Part shown: piece after piece, positions 29,018 through 40,091 of the stretch
Layout: every line of letters starts with the position of its first letter
Position numbering within the stretch: the stretch's first letter is position 1
DNA from: Vibrio sp. SS-MA-C1-2
GTDB taxonomy: Bacteria > Pseudomonadota > Gammaproteobacteria > Enterobacterales > Vibrionaceae
Direction: 5' to 3'
NCBI RefSeq assembly: GCF_021513135.1
Contig: NZ_CP090981.1
Coordinates: 2,902,025 to 2,966,024 of the forward strand
DNA length: 64,000 nucleotides
Program-made: the position numbers and the translations under genes
The notes under the pieces: model-generated
What the model was told of the DNA's origin: nothing
Seen by the model: the letters and a program-made list of their open reading frames with translations, nothing else
Database searches by the model: none

Positions 29018-30031
29018 CTATAGATAATCGCGAACTAACACTTCAGCCGTTTTCACTGTATTAATCGCAATGCCTTTACGAACGTTATCAGCCACTAGCC
29101 ACAAGTTAATCCCACTAACATGGCTAATGTCTTCACGAACACGTGCAATCATGACATCACTACTTCCTGTCACATCTCCTACAGCTGTTGGATAATCGCC
29201 ATTCGGGAAAAGAATAACGCCTTCAGCTTGTTCAAGAATAGACGTAATCTCTTCAGCACTACTTGGTTGTGCCGTTTCAATATGAAGACTCATGCCATCA
29301 CCATAGAAAACAGGGATACGAACACAAGTTGGATTTACAGTAACAGACTCATCTGCCAGTACTTTTTGAGCACCTAAAACCAATTCCATCTCTTCACGTG
29401 TGTAACCATTATCAAGCAACCCACCCGTTTGAGGTAGGCAGTTAAAGGCAATTTGCTTATCATAAGCACTATTTTCAGCAGGAAGTCCGTTAAGCAACTT
29501 TGCTGTTTGCCCAGCTAATTCATCAATACCCGCTTTGCCGCTACCAGAAACAGATTGGTAAGTAGAAACGTTAATACGCTCAATACCGACAGCATCATAA
29601 ATAGGCTTCAATGCCACCAACATTTCGGTCACATTACTGGTTGGTACTGCAATAATATTTTGGTTACGATATTCAGCGAGTGTTTCAGGGTTAACTTCAG
29701 GCACGACAAGAGGAATATCATATTGCTGATTAAAAGCACCACTGCTGTCAATCACAACAACACCAAAATCAGCCGCTGTAGGCGCCCATTCTAATGCAGT
29801 CTGCTCATCAGTAGCAAAAAGCGCTAAATGAACTTGAGACCAATCAAAATCAGCAACATTAGTTTGAGCAACACTTCTATTTTTAAACTTCTGAGACTCA
29901 CCTTCGTTCTCTTCGCTACCCAATAAGAAAAGGGTATCAATCGGGAAATCACGCTCTTCTAATACTTCCACCATTGCGGTACCCACAATGCTTTCTGCGC
30001 CTAAAACAGCAATATTAAATTTTTGACTCAT
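29018..30031 (-). CDS. usg: Usg-1 type aspartate-semialdehyde dehydrogenase homologue (probably non-catalytic)
   Basis: 337 residues with the ASADH fold: N-terminal NAD(P) motif VLGAESIVGTAMVEVL, dimerisation/catalytic domain, and SVSGSGKAGIDELAGQT. The active ASADH motif PNCSTIQMVVALKP corresponds here to VPTSNVTEMLVALKP, so the catalytic Cys is replaced by Ser132. The position upstream of truA matches E. coli usg, also considered a non-catalytic paralogue. A true asd should be elsewhere in the genome. Starts MSQKFNIAVLG with AGGA upstream. Confidence 0.88.
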   Translation of the reverse strand: MSQKFNIAVLGAESIVGTAMVEVLEERDFPIDTLFLLGSEENEGESQKFKNRSVAQTNVADFDWSQVHLALFATDEQTALEWAPTAADFGVVVIDSSGAFNQQYDIPLVVPEVNPETLAEYRNQNIIAVPTSNVTEMLVALKPIYDAVGIERINVSTYQSVSGSGKAGIDELAGQTAKLLNGLPAENSAYDKQIAFNCLPQTGGLLDNGYTREEMELVLGAQKVLADESVTVNPTCVRIPVFYGDGMSLHIETAQPSSAEEITSILEQAEGVILFPNGDYPTAVGDVTGSSDVMIARVREDISHVSGINLWLVADNVRKGIAINTVKTAEVLVRDYL

Positions 30032-30295
30032 CAGTGTTTATCCTGTCGTTACTGTGCTAAATCTCATCATATGATGGATCTATCTTGAAGGTTAATCTTC
30101 ATTATGGTGTTGATTATAGCCGATCGTCTATTTAATAAGAATATTTAGTTTTGATCAATATAGATGAACTATTTTCTCCCTTTATAAAATAGTTCATCTC
30201 AAAAGATTAAAATTGTAATAGTGCTATATTAAGATAAGAGGTATTTTATTGTTAAACATAAGAATATATTATTAAATCTCACTAAGGAGTCGTGA

Positions 30296-31720
30296 TTGGT
30301 TACGGTTGATCGGCATGATGCGATTACATTAAAAATAGCAAATGTTATTTCTCAAAGTAAAAAACTGGATATAGAGATCTATTTCTTTATTCCCGGTGAG
30401 CTTGGTATTACGCCAAATATTATTTCTGAGTCTAATTTTTACTATAACTCAATCACACAGAAACGCGTTTATTACAGTGATAAAATACTCCTTCCTTTAG
30501 TGCATAGTCGATTAGCAAAACGAGGAAAACTCTCTTTTAATCAATACCGAGTCAGTTTAAGCCTTTTCGCTTATCAATATGTTACTGCTCTCGATAAAGC
30601 GGTTAATCAATTCAATAAAAAGAATAATAGCGAGACGATTATTGATGATATTTTAAATATGATCGAACTCTCCCTCGACATTTTAAAACGTCTACGCCGC
30701 TCGGTGCCCGAAGAAAAAGATCTCAAACATTATTACAATAATATTGATAATTATCTCTCTTGGTATACGGAACAACGTTTCCTCTCTTTAATTTCCCACA
30801 TGAATCGAGATGCTGATTACAAAGCGATTAAAGAAGAATTGATAGCCATTATTGAAAAAGAACAACTTTACCGAGAGGAAAAAAACTATAACTCAACTAG
30901 AGTTCAGGCCGATATAACGCGACTCAGTAATAAAATGCGTTTACTTCGCCGTTTAATTGAACATCCAATAAAACTCAATGAGCAACTCACTTCCCTTGGC
31001 AGTAACATGAAACGGATGGTAAAAGGACTCGCAACGGGTTTAGTGATGATTGTCGTGACGATTGTGGCAATTTCTGCTCGTGGTTATTGGGGGGAAATTA
31101 CAGCATCCTTTATTATGGCAATGTCATTTGTCTATGCATTACGCGAAATATTCAAAGATGATCTGCGTGATATTTTATGGCGTTGGATCAGAAAAAATCG
31201 TCCAAAGTGGCGTCGACGTTATAGTGACCCCAACACGAAAAAAGTGATTGGCCAAAAACTAGAATGGTTGGATTACTTGTCGAGTAAATTGATACCCAAG
31301 GATATTTTAGCAATACGGAAAAAGAAGATTGCACAACGAGAAGAGAAAATTCTACGTTATCGCTCTGAAGTACAAATGAGTTCGTCTCAATTCTTAAGTG
31401 GCTATGAAGAGACCAAAGAGAGTTTAATGGTCGATCTTCGTTCTATTGCTCGCCTAATCAACAAAGGTTCCAATAAGATATATCAACTTAACAACGGTCA
31501 AGTAAGTCGTGAATCTGTAGAAAAGCGTCATCTTATCAACTTAGTGATTAAAGAAGATAATCATTTAGGTGAACCAAACTACTACCGTTGGAAAGTGGTA
31601 CTAAATAGAAGCAAGATCATTGATATTGAAGCAATTGAGCAAGTTGATAATAAAGAATCAAAAAATAAAGAGATGAAAGAAAAAACAACACAAAAACCGG
31701 CTGGAACAGACACCAAATAA
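30296..31720 (+). CDS. Two-TM membrane protein of unknown function
   Basis: 474 residues from a TTG start with AAGGAG six bases upstream; no ATG lies near the N-terminus. Residues 1-235 are charged, helix-rich and probably cytoplasmic (hydrophobic-heptad coiled coil about 175-225). Two membrane helices at about 244-261 and 266-283 are joined by a very short loop (ARGYWGE). A strongly basic segment follows (IRKNRPKWRRRYSDPNTKK), then a mixed alpha/beta C-terminal region to about 455 and a Lys/Glu-rich tail. The topology is therefore a membrane hairpin with both large domains in the cytoplasm. I do not recognise the family. Monocistronic, terminator downstream. Confidence 0.85.
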   Translation: MVTVDRHDAITLKIANVISQSKKLDIEIYFFIPGELGITPNIISESNFYYNSITQKRVYYSDKILLPLVHSRLAKRGKLSFNQYRVSLSLFAYQYVTALDKAVNQFNKKNNSETIIDDILNMIELSLDILKRLRRSVPEEKDLKHYYNNIDNYLSWYTEQRFLSLISHMNRDADYKAIKEELIAIIEKEQLYREEKNYNSTRVQADITRLSNKMRLLRRLIEHPIKLNEQLTSLGSNMKRMVKGLATGLVMIVVTIVAISARGYWGEITASFIMAMSFVYALREIFKDDLRDILWRWIRKNRPKWRRRYSDPNTKKVIGQKLEWLDYLSSKLIPKDILAIRKKKIAQREEKILRYRSEVQMSSSQFLSGYEETKESLMVDLRSIARLINKGSNKIYQLNNGQVSRESVEKRHLINLVIKEDNHLGEPNYYRWKVVLNRSKIIDIEAIEQVDNKESKNKEMKEKTTQKPAGTDTK

Positions 31721-31757
31721 AAAACCAGCACCGATAATCCTATCAATGCTGGTTTCA
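31721..31757. terminator. Terminator after the unknown two-TM gene
   Basis: AAACCAGCA, a loop of 16, TGCTGGTTT, preceded by A-rich and followed by T-rich sequence. It may also serve fabB, which converges on it. Confidence 0.75.
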
Positions 31758-31813
31758 TTCACGATTTTTTGAATTATTTAATTACGCTTAATTAGCAGCG
31801 AATCAAAAAATCA

Positions 31814-33025
31814 TTACTCACTAAACTTTTTAATGATTAGCGTTGCATTGGTTCCGCCAAAGCCAAAGCTGTTTGACATAACTGTCGTTAGCTCTGCATC
31901 ACGCGCTTCTGTCACAATATCTAGACCTTCAGCTGCGCTATCTAACTCTTCAACGTTAATACTTGGTGCAATAAAGCTATTATTTAGCATCAGTGTTGAG
32001 TAAATTGCTTCATGAACACCTGCAGCACCTAAAGCGTGACCAGTCATCGCTTTCGTTGCTGAGATTGCTGGGCTGTTTTCACCAAATAATTCTTGGATAG
32101 CACCTAGCTCTTTTGCATCACCAACAGGGGTTGATGTACCGTGAGTATTAACATAGTCGACAGAATCAACATTCTGCATCGCCATCTTCATACAACGCAC
32201 CGCACCTTCACCAGATGGAGCCACCATGTCGTAGCCGTCAGATGTTGCACCATAACCCACAACTTCGCCATAGATAGTTGCGCCACGAGCCAATGCATGT
32301 TCTAGCTCTTCGATAACGACCATACCGCCGCCGCCAGAGATAACGAAACCGTCACGATTTGCATCATAAGTGCGTGATGCTTTTTCTGGTGTTTCATTGT
32401 ACTTAGTTGAAAGCGCGCCCATTGCATCAAACATCATGGTCATGCTCCAGTCTAACTCTTCACCACCACCAGCAAATACGACATCTTGTTTGCCTAATTG
32501 GATAAGTTCTACTGCGTGACCAATACAGTGTGCTGATGTTGCACATGCAGAACTGATAGAGTAGTTAACACCGCGAATTTTAAATGGCGTCGCTAGACAA
32601 GCTGAAACGGTTGATGCCATTGTGCGTGGTACCATATAAGGACCAACACGTTTAACACCTTTGGTACGAATAGTATCTGTTGCTAACGTTTGGTTTTGTG
32701 CCGATGCACCACCTGAACCTGCAACCAAACCAGTACGTTCGTTAGAAACCTGCTCTTCACTTAGGCCTGAGTCAGCAATCGCTTGATCCATTGCAATGTA
32801 AGCATATGCAGCCGCATTACCCATAAAACGGATCTGTTTACGATCGATATGCTCTGAAGGTGTAATTTTTAGATCACCCCAAACTTGGCTACGAAGACCT
32901 TGTTCTTTAAATTGCTCAGAAAAGTTAATACCTGACTTTCCTGTTTTTAGAGATGCTAATACTTCCTCTGTATTATTACCAATACTAGAGACAATACCCA
33001 TACCTGTGATAACTGCACGTTTCAT
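31814..33025 (-). CDS. fabB: 3-oxoacyl-[acyl-carrier-protein] synthase I
   Basis: Condensing enzyme needed for unsaturated fatty acid synthesis. 403 residues. Catalytic triad: C161 ([15 protein letters not shown]), H295 ([12 protein letters not shown]) and H330 ([14 protein letters not shown]). Divergent from mnmC, as in E. coli. The 125-base gap has AGTGGTCAG and TGTGGTCG stretches resembling FadR half-sites, not convincing as a full operator. Confidence 0.98.
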   Translation of the reverse strand: MKRAVITGMGIVSSIGNNTEEVLASLKTGKSGINFSEQFKEQGLRSQVWGDLKITPSEHIDRKQIRFMGNAAAYAYIAMDQAIADSGLSEEQVSNERTGLVAGSGGASAQNQTLATDTIRTKGVKRVGPYMVPRTMASTVSACLATPFKIRGVNYSISSACATSAHCIGHAVELIQLGKQDVVFAGGGEELDWSMTMMFDAMGALSTKYNETPEKASRTYDANRDGFVISGGGGMVVIEELEHALARGATIYGEVVGYGATSDGYDMVAPSGEGAVRCMKMAMQNVDSVDYVNTHGTSTPVGDAKELGAIQELFGENSPAISATKAMTGHALGAAGVHEAIYSTLMLNNSFIAPSINVEELDSAAEGLDIVTEARDAELTTVMSNSFGFGGTNATLIIKKFSE

Positions 33026-33150
33026 AACTTTAATATCCTAATAACGTAATCTGTGGTCGATAATAAACGCTTTATCGTCAGAAAGTGGTCAGCTTTCCCA
33101 TATTTCGGGTATAATTGTGACAAATTCAACGATTCTAAGAGCATTTGATA

Positions 33151-35266
33151 ATGACTAATTCGACCAGTTCTCCTAATTCAAGCAGTAAAAAAATAGAAAA
33201 TGCCACTTTAGAATGGAATGAATCAGGTACTCCTATTTCGAATCAGTTTGATGATGTCTATTTTTCGAATAACAATGGATTAGAAGAGAGTCGATATGTC
33301 TTTTTATTACAAAATCGGTTACCTGAGCGCTGGTTAACCTGTCCTTATCCACGTTTTACCATTGCTGAAACAGGATTTGGAACTGGGCTTAACTTTTTAG
33401 CAGCATGGCATGAGTTTCGTCAATATCGTAACGAAAACCCTGAAAATTCGTTGCAACAACTGCACTTTATTAGTTTTGAGAAATTTCCCGTCACACTCAA
33501 TGATTTAAAAGTAGCGCATAAACAGTGGCCAGAGATGGCTGAGTTAGTGGAACAGCTTCATCTTTACTACCCCGTTGCGGTTGCAGGCTGCCATCGAATC
33601 ATTCTTGATAATGGTGCCGTCACATTAGATCTCTGGTTTGGTGATATTAAAGAGACGATGCCGCAAGTCTGGAGCGGTGAAAATGGCGTTGTGGATTGCT
33701 GGTTCCTCGATGGTTTTGCCCCAAGTAAAAATCCTGAAATGTGGAATCAACAACTTTTTAATAATATGGCTGGATTAGCAAAACCTGATTGCCATTGTGC
33801 AACCTTTACTGCTGCGGGTTTTGTACGTCGTGGATTGATAGAGGCGGGCTTTGCGATGACAAAGGTGAAGGGCTTTGGTCATAAACGTGAAATGATTGCT
33901 GGTGTTATCTCAGAACATGTTGAAGAGAAAAAAGGCAAAAAAAGATAAGCCTTGGTACCGCATCACCCCTGCTGAATCAACCGATGATATTGCAATAATT
34001 GGAGCCGGTGTAGCGGGACTATCTACAACGCTTTCCCTGCTTCGTCGCGGAAAAAAAGTGACGTTATATTGTGATAGCTCAGAGGTTGCTGAAGGAGCCT
34101 CAGGTAATCGTCAAGGGGCGCTTTACCCTCTCCTTAATAGCCACACACAATACCCAGTCACTGACTTCTTTGCGCCAGCATTTCTTTTTGCTCGTCAATT
34201 TTTTGATCAAATAGCGGAAGTTGAACGTTTTGATCATGATTGGTGTGGTGTCACTCAATTAGCTTGGAGTGACAAAGCTGGGAGCAAACTGAATCACATG
34301 TTACAACAAGATCTCCCTGAATCATTAATCTATGCGACAAATAGAGACCAAACAGAACAATTAACTGGCGTAAAAACTAACCTACCAGGGATTCATTTCC
34401 CTCAAGGCGGTTGGTTATCACCACAGCAGTTATCTCAAGCGCTATTAAATCAATGTCTAACATTTAGCGATTTTAAAGCCAAATTCAATCATAAAGTCAC
34501 CAATTTGACCAAAGATAACGACAAATGGCAATTGACGATAGAGCAGCAAGTGCTTACCACATCATATCAAACCGTCATAACAACAGAGCATCAAACAGTC
34601 GTCATTGCTGCGGGACATCAAGTACATCAGCAGTTCGATCAATGTAAATCGCTACCAGTTACGGCTGTTCGTGGGCAAGTTAGTCATATTCCCACCAATT
34701 CAGAACTTAATCATATTAAAGGGGTTATTTGCTACGAAGGTTATTTAACCCCTGTAAACCCAAATAATCAGCATCATTGTATTGGGGCTAGTTATGATCG
34801 TCATAGCCAAAATTTAGATTATTCAGAAACAGAACAACAAGAGAACAAACAAAAATTGGTTGATTGTATTACGGAGGTTAACTGGCCTAAAACCGTCGAT
34901 ATAAGCGAACAAAAAGCCAGAGTTGGGGTTCGTTGTGCATCTCGAGATCATCTACCTTTTATTGGCAATGTCGCCGATGAAACACAGTTATTTGAGCAAT
35001 TTAAAGATTTAAAGCAGAATATAGATTGGAATAAGAGAAAAAGAGTGGCGGAAAATGAAGGGATAGCCCCAACGCCTATTCATCATAATCTATTTATGAT
35101 TGCGGCTTTAGGCTCACGTGGTGTCTGTTCTGCTCCACTCTCTGGTGAGTTATTAGCGTCAGAGATCTGCGGGGATCCGCTACCGTTACCTATATCGGTA
35201 TTAGAATCTATTTATCCAGCAAAAATCTGGGTAAGAAGAGCGCTAAAAGGTCGGCCATTGGAATAA
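33151..35266 (+). CDS. mnmC: Bifunctional tRNA 5-methylaminomethyl-2-thiouridine enzyme MnmC, frameshifted
   Basis: Last two steps of mnm5s2U34 synthesis in tRNA. The N-terminal MnmC2 methyltransferase (SAM motif [32 protein letters not shown]) lies in the first frame, which stops at 33948 after [10 protein letters not shown]. The C-terminal MnmC1 FAD oxidase ([50 protein letters not shown]) lies in another frame to 35266. Removing one A from the A7 run at 33937-33943 joins them as [14 protein letters not shown], the normal fused arrangement (about 704 residues; E. coli 668). As read, this is a single-base insertion: a sequence error, a recent mutation, or rescue by slippage. Two separate enzymes would also be functional in principle, as MnmC domains can act alone. 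Confidence 0.9.
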
Positions 35267-35268
35267 AA

Positions 35269-35292
35269 AGAAATAGAAATAGAAATAGAAAT
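35269..35292 (+). repeat. Hexanucleotide microsatellite AGAAAT x4
   Basis: Four perfect tandem copies of AGAAAT directly after the mnmC stop codon, followed by a fifth imperfect copy. Non-coding, so no phase variation of a protein is implied. Confidence 0.85.
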
Positions 35293-35296
35293 AGAA

Positions 35297-35358
35297 AAAT
35301 ACCGTATTAATAAGAGTTGTGCTTCAATAACAAGCACAAGCCATCTAATACGGTATTT
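35297..35358. terminator. Terminator between mnmC and yfbV
   Basis: Outer stem AAATACCGTATTA/TAATACGGTATTT (13 bp, perfect) enclosing a second stem TTGTGCTT/AAGCACAA. T tract weak but the stems are strong; usable in both directions. Confidence 0.75.
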
Positions 35359-35430
35359 ATATCACTATCTATATCTTCTTGAAGAACTTGAAGTCTATTT
35401 CAGTGATGATCGGTGATTAGTCCACAACAA

Positions 35431-35880
35431 TTAAAACCAGCGCTCTAACGCCCCTTTATCTAATTGTTTAAATGCACTATTTAGCAATTTAGCTAATTCA
35501 AAATAACTCGGCTTTGGTTTCATCGGCTCTAGAGCAAAACCTTCTTTCACCACTTTTTGATGAATATCTCGATACCAAGTCGCTAACTGAGGCGGTAATG
35601 TAGTACGGCTACGGGTACCTAACCACCAAAGTCCTTGCAATGGCATACTGATCGCAAATAGAGCTATTACCAATGTTTGCGGTAGAGCTTGTTGATTAGC
35701 AAAAACCATTTGGGTCAATATACTAATCACAGCGACAGCCGGCATCACTTTATTAGCAAATTTTGTCGCTTTAATTACTCGATTTTCAGCAAAGATCGGC
35801 GCTAATTCTTTACGGTTAGGCCACATTTCCATGTACGCTTGCCCATCACTAAAACGCCCTAAAAAACGCTTATTTACCAT
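35431..35880 (-). CDS. yfbV: YfbV family (UPF0208/DUF412) inner membrane protein
   Basis: 149 residues from the ATG at 35880 (AGAGG eight bases upstream; a start at 35901 is less likely). Two membrane helices (about 45-65 and 70-88) separated by a short polar stretch. Conserved [33 protein letters not shown] and [13 protein letters not shown]-like region ([20 protein letters not shown]). E. coli YfbV insulates the Ter macrodomain with MatP-dependent effects. Divergent from ackA, as in E. coli. Confidence 0.93.
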   Translation of the reverse strand: MVNKRFLGRFSDGQAYMEMWPNRKELAPIFAENRVIKATKFANKVMPAVAVISILTQMVFANQQALPQTLVIALFAISMPLQGLWWLGTRSRTTLPPQLATWYRDIHQKVVKEGFALEPMKPKPSYFELAKLLNSAFKQLDKGALERWF

Positions 35881-36117
35881 AACGCTTACCTCTTTGTACA
35901 TAACCGCTAGTTTGAAAGATAACTTATCATAAAAGCTAATAACTCACTATGATCCTTTATTTACCCGACCTTTTGAGTATAAGGAGAATTATTCAGAATA
36001 TAAAGCAAAGGCTAATATTTATCACAATATTTCACCATAAATAGTACATCACACGGATAAAACCCAAACAAAATGTATAAGAATTAAAAAAAAATGACAA
36101 CTAAGTTGATACAAATT

Positions 36118-36146
36118 AAGTTTTCGTAAAAATTTTTTGTTATAAT
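36118..36146 (+). promoter_or_regulatory. Candidate ackA promoter
   Basis: A perfect TATAAT at 36141-36146, 17 bases after a poor minus-35 (AAGTTT) in an AT-rich tract. It implies a leader of about 265 bases before the ackA start. The 517-base yfbV-ackA gap (35881-36418) holds no gene I can support; a 15-codon ATG frame at 36182-36229 lacks a ribosome binding site. Confidence 0.4.
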
Positions 36147-36171
36147 CTCATATGATAATGTATTCTTAGCG

Positions 36172-36222
36172 CGCCTAAAATATGACACTCATGAATTCAT
36201 CAATATTATCATATTTTAAGCG
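36172..36222 (+). other. Hairpin in the ackA leader
   Basis: CGCCTAAAATATGA pairs with TCATATTTTAAGCG (13 of 14 positions) around a 23-base loop that itself contains the palindrome ATGAATTCAT. It lies about 200 bases upstream of ackA, at the predicted 5' end of the transcript. Confidence 0.55.
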
Positions 36223-36418
36223 TTTCTAGCAGGTCGTTGTTATTCCAAGAAGTTCTAACAAATGATAATTAGATCTTGAAATAAACGATGACTCTCTATT
36301 CGCTAAATTATCAATTTTGGCTAAAATAAAACGATTAACCAAAAATGATCCTAATTCTTTGCATTGCAAGAGTAATGCTGAATTCTACTTTCCTGATAAA
36401 AATTAAAGGTAGTTACTA

Positions 36419-37615
36419 ATGTCTAAGTTGATTCTGGTACTTAACTGCGGAAGTTCTTCACTTAAGTTTGCTGTTGTTGATCCTGTTACTGGTGATGAGC
36501 ACCTAACTGGTTTAGCTGAGTGTCTTCACCTTCCTGAAGCTCGTATTAAGTGGAAACTTGATGGCAAGCACGAAGCACAACTAGGCGATGGTGCTGCGCA
36601 CGAAGAAGCGCTAGCATTCATGGTACAAACTATTCTTGCTTCTAAGCCAGAACTAAAAGAGAACTTAGGCGCTATCGGTCACCGTATCGTACATGGTGGT
36701 GAGCAGTTCACTCAGTCTGCACTTATTACTGATGAAGTTCTTAAGGGTATTCAAGACGCATCAACATTTGCCCCTCTTCATAACCCTGCACACATCATCG
36801 GCATCGAAGCTGCGAAACACAGCTTCCCTGAACTTCAGAATGTTGCTGTATTTGATACCGCATTCCACCAAACAATGCCGGAAGAATCTTTCTTATACGC
36901 ACTACCGTACAATCTTTATAAAGAACACGGTATCCGTCGTTACGGCATGCACGGTACTTCACACTTATTCATCACTCGTGAAGTTGCAGGCCTTCTTAAC
37001 AAGCCAGCAGAAGAAGTTAACATCATTAACTGTCACTTAGGTAACGGTGCTTCTGTTTGTGCAATTAAAAATGGTCAATCTGTAGATACTTCAATGGGTC
37101 TAACGCCACTTGAAGGTCTAGTGATGGGTACACGTTGTGGTGATATCGATCCTGCTATCGTATTCCACCTACATGACGCACTGGGTTACTCTGTTGATCA
37201 AATCAACACCATGCTAACTAAAGAGTCTGGTCTACAAGGTCTAACTGAAGTGACTTCTGACTGTCGTTTCGTAGAAGATAATTACGGCGAGAAAGAAGAA
37301 GCAACTCGTGCAATGGACGTATTCTGTCACCGCCTAGCTAAATATGTAGCAGGTTACACGGCTTCTATGGATGGTCGTCTAGACGCTATCGTCTTCACTG
37401 GTGGTATCGGTGAAAACTCTGGTCCTATCCGTGAGATGGTACTTAACCGTCTAGGTATCTTCGGTATCGAAGTTGATGGTGCTGCTAACCTTAAAGCACG
37501 CTTCGGTGGTGAAGGTACTATCACAACAGAAAGCAGCCGCATTCCAGCAATGGTTATCTCAACTAACGAAGAGTTAGTGATTGCAGAAGATACGGCTCGT
37601 TTAGCAAACGTATAA
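36419..37615 (+). CDS. ackA: Acetate kinase
   Basis: Acetyl phosphate + ADP to acetate + ATP, in overflow metabolism and acetate use. 398 residues. Start [25 protein letters not shown] motifs [37 protein letters not shown], and [18 protein letters not shown]. Strong codon bias (CGT, GGT, CTA) compared with its neighbours suggests high expression. Ribosome binding site AAAGGTAG. Upstream of pta; the two are separated by a hairpin terminator. Confidence 0.98.
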   Translation: MSKLILVLNCGSSSLKFAVVDPVTGDEHLTGLAECLHLPEARIKWKLDGKHEAQLGDGAAHEEALAFMVQTILASKPELKENLGAIGHRIVHGGEQFTQSALITDEVLKGIQDASTFAPLHNPAHIIGIEAAKHSFPELQNVAVFDTAFHQTMPEESFLYALPYNLYKEHGIRRYGMHGTSHLFITREVAGLLNKPAEEVNIINCHLGNGASVCAIKNGQSVDTSMGLTPLEGLVMGTRCGDIDPAIVFHLHDALGYSVDQINTMLTKESGLQGLTEVTSDCRFVEDNYGEKEEATRAMDVFCHRLAKYVAGYTASMDGRLDAIVFTGGIGENSGPIREMVLNRLGIFGIEVDGAANLKARFGGEGTITTESSRIPAMVISTNEELVIAEDTARLANV

Positions 37616-37621
37616 TGATTC

Positions 37622-37654
37622 AACGGGTTAGCCTTTATCGCTAACCCGTTTTTC
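37622..37654 (+). terminator. Hairpin terminator between ackA and pta
   Basis: AACGGGTTAGC - CTTTATC - GCTAACCCGTT then TTTCT. The stem is perfect, so ackA and pta are likely only partly co-transcribed. Confidence 0.85.
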
Positions 37655-37760
37655 TATTAACCTCTGGGGCTTAACTCCTATTCTAGATCTCTCGTTATTC
37701 GATTAAGAGCAAGGAATACGCAGTTAGGCTTTTTATTTCTATTGTTAAAGGTACTGCTTA

Positions 37761-39902
37761 ATGTCCCGTACTATTATGCTTATCCCTACTAGCGCAGGCG
37801 TCGGCCTAACAAGTGTTAGCATGGGTGTCATCCGCACCATGGAACGTAAAGGTGTTAAGGTTTCATTCTACAAACCTATCGCTCAACCTCGTAGCGGTGG
37901 CGACCTACCCGATCTAACGTCAACTATCGTTAATATGAATAACGATACTAAACTAGGTCAACCATTACAGATGTCTGTTGCTGAGAGCTTAATCGGTAAC
38001 GACAACATGGATGAGCTTTTAGAAACAATTGTTGCACGTTACAATCAGATCAACAGCGATTCTGATGTCACGCTTATTGAAGGCTTAGTTCCAACTCGCA
38101 AGCACCCATTTGCTAACCAAGTGAATGCTGAAGTTGCTGCAACTCTTGGCGCTGAGATCGTATTAGTTGCGACCCCAGGTACAGACAACCCAACTCAGCT
38201 TAAAGAGCGTATTGAAGTTGCTTGTTCAAATTTTGGTGGTACTAAAAACAAGAATATTTCAGGCGTTATTATCAACAAGTTAAATGCACCTGTTGATGAT
38301 GCTGGTCGTACTCGTCCTGATCTATCTGAAATTTTTGATGATGCAGACAGCGCACAACAGAATGAGCTAAAAGTGATGGAGATCTTCAACTCATCACCGA
38401 TCCGAGTTCTTGGTTGTGTGCCTTGGAGTATCGATTTAATTGCCACTCGCGCAATCGATATGGCGAAGCATTTAAATGCAGAAGTCATTAACGAAGGTGA
38501 TATTAATACTCGTCGTATTAAGAGCATCACATTCTGTGCACGTTCTCTTCCAAACATGATTGAACATTTCAAGCCAGGTTCATTACTTGTAACTTCAGCT
38601 GACCGTCCAGACGTTATCGTTGCTGCTGCACTTGCTGCGATGAACGGTGTTGAAATTGGTGCTGTACTTCTTACAGGTGGTTATGATATCCCTAAAGAGA
38701 TCATGAACCTTTGTGAGCCAGCATTTGAATCAGGTTTACCCATCTTCAAAGCTCAAGGTAACACTTGGCAAACATCTTTAAATCTTCAGAGCTTCAACTT
38801 AGAAGTCCCTGCTGATGATAAAGAACGTATCGAATACATCAACGAACACGTTGCAAGCCACATCGATGCAAACTGGATTGAATCAATGACAGAAGGGACA
38901 CAAAAGTCACTTCGTCTAAGCCCACCAGCATTCCGTTACCAGTTAACTGAATTTGCACGTCGCGCAGGCAAACGTATTGTCCTTCCTGAAGGTGATGAAC
39001 CACGTACCATTAAAGCAGCAGCAATCTGTGCTGAGCGCGGTATTGCAGAATGTGTATTAGTGGGTAATCCAGATGAAATCAAGCGTGTTGCGGCACAACA
39101 AGGTGTTGAGCTTGGTACTGGCGTTCATATCGTTGATTCGGCAGCAGTACGAGAAAACTACGTTAATCGTCTAGTTGAGCTACGTGGCGCAAAAGGGATG
39201 ACTGAAGTTGTTGCTCGAGAGAAGCTACAAGATTCAGTATTCCTTGGCACGATGATGCTTGAGAATAGTGAAGTTGATGGTCTTGTTTCTGGTGCAGTAC
39301 ACACCACAGCAAACACCATTGTTCCTCCGTTCCAGATCATCAAGACAGCACCAGATGCATCTATCGTATCTTCTGTTTTCTTCATGCTACTCCCTGACCA
39401 AGTATTGGTTTATGGTGACTGTGCGATCAACCCAGATCCAACGGCAGAGCAACTTGCTGAAATCGCGATTCAGTCAGCAGATTCTGCAACGGCATTTGGT
39501 ATCGAGCCACGCGTAGCAATGATCTCTTACTCAACGGGTACATCTGGTAAAGGTGCTGATGTTGAAAAAGTACGTGAAGCGACGAAACTAGCTCAAGAGA
39601 AACGTCCTGATCTTATCATCGATGGTCCTCTTCAGTACGATGCAGCAATCATGGAGAACGTGGCAGCATCTAAAGCGCCTAACTCACCAGTTGCAGGTAA
39701 AGCGACCGTATTTATATTCCCTGACCTAAACACAGGTAATACAACATACAAAGCGGTACAGCGTTCAGCTGATCTTGTCTCTATTGGTCCAATGCTTCAA
39801 GGCATGCGTAAACCAGTAAATGACTTATCTCGTGGTGCATTAGTTGATGATATTGTTTACACTATCGCACTAACAGCTATCCAAGCGAGTCAAAACGACT
39901 AA
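37761..39902 (+). CDS. pta: Phosphate acetyltransferase
   Basis: Acetyl-CoA + Pi to acetyl phosphate + CoA. 713 residues (E. coli 714): N-terminal P-loop-like regulatory domain ([18 protein letters not shown]), central DRTGG domain about 215-335, and C-terminal PTA/PTB catalytic domain about 390-710 ([53 protein letters not shown]). Codon usage as biased as ackA. Ends in a terminator. Confidence 0.98.
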   Translation: MSRTIMLIPTSAGVGLTSVSMGVIRTMERKGVKVSFYKPIAQPRSGGDLPDLTSTIVNMNNDTKLGQPLQMSVAESLIGNDNMDELLETIVARYNQINSDSDVTLIEGLVPTRKHPFANQVNAEVAATLGAEIVLVATPGTDNPTQLKERIEVACSNFGGTKNKNISGVIINKLNAPVDDAGRTRPDLSEIFDDADSAQQNELKVMEIFNSSPIRVLGCVPWSIDLIATRAIDMAKHLNAEVINEGDINTRRIKSITFCARSLPNMIEHFKPGSLLVTSADRPDVIVAAALAAMNGVEIGAVLLTGGYDIPKEIMNLCEPAFESGLPIFKAQGNTWQTSLNLQSFNLEVPADDKERIEYINEHVASHIDANWIESMTEGTQKSLRLSPPAFRYQLTEFARRAGKRIVLPEGDEPRTIKAAAICAERGIAECVLVGNPDEIKRVAAQQGVELGTGVHIVDSAAVRENYVNRLVELRGAKGMTEVVAREKLQDSVFLGTMMLENSEVDGLVSGAVHTTANTIVPPFQIIKTAPDASIVSSVFFMLLPDQVLVYGDCAINPDPTAEQLAEIAIQSADSATAFGIEPRVAMISYSTGTSGKGADVEKVREATKLAQEKRPDLIIDGPLQYDAAIMENVAASKAPNSPVAGKATVFIFPDLNTGNTTYKAVQRSADLVSIGPMLQGMRKPVNDLSRGALVDDIVYTIALTAIQASQND

Positions 39903-39946
39903 TCATCGTACTTCACTCTTGACGACTTAAACCGTAGAGGGTGAAT

Positions 39947-40013
39947 AAAAAAAGGTCAGTGATCAAACGAGCATTTTACTTTTAAAATGCAGTGAAGATC
40001 CTGACCTTTTTCT
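39947..40013 (+). terminator. Terminator of pta
   Basis: Outer stem AAAAAAGGTCAG/CTGACCTTTTT and inner stem GCATTTTA/TAAAATGC, followed by TCTTT. Confidence 0.85.
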
Positions 40014-40091
40014 TTATTTAACGCTACTTTCTTTCACTATGCTTTCTTTAGCGACAGCTTGCTTTAATTCTTACTTCTTTAGCGAAAAACG

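Noticed and set aside
33026-33144. FadR operator upstream of fabB
   Set aside because: Only half-sites (AGTGGTCAG, TGTGGTCG) are seen; the second half of the palindrome does not match.
33896-35266. Independent FAD oxidoreductase gene
   Set aside because: It is the C-terminal half of MnmC; the ATG at 33896 lies inside the methyltransferase half and one base restores the normal fusion.
36182-36229. 15-codon leader peptide before ackA
   Set aside because: No ribosome binding site and no attenuator-type codon run; kept only as part of the leader description.
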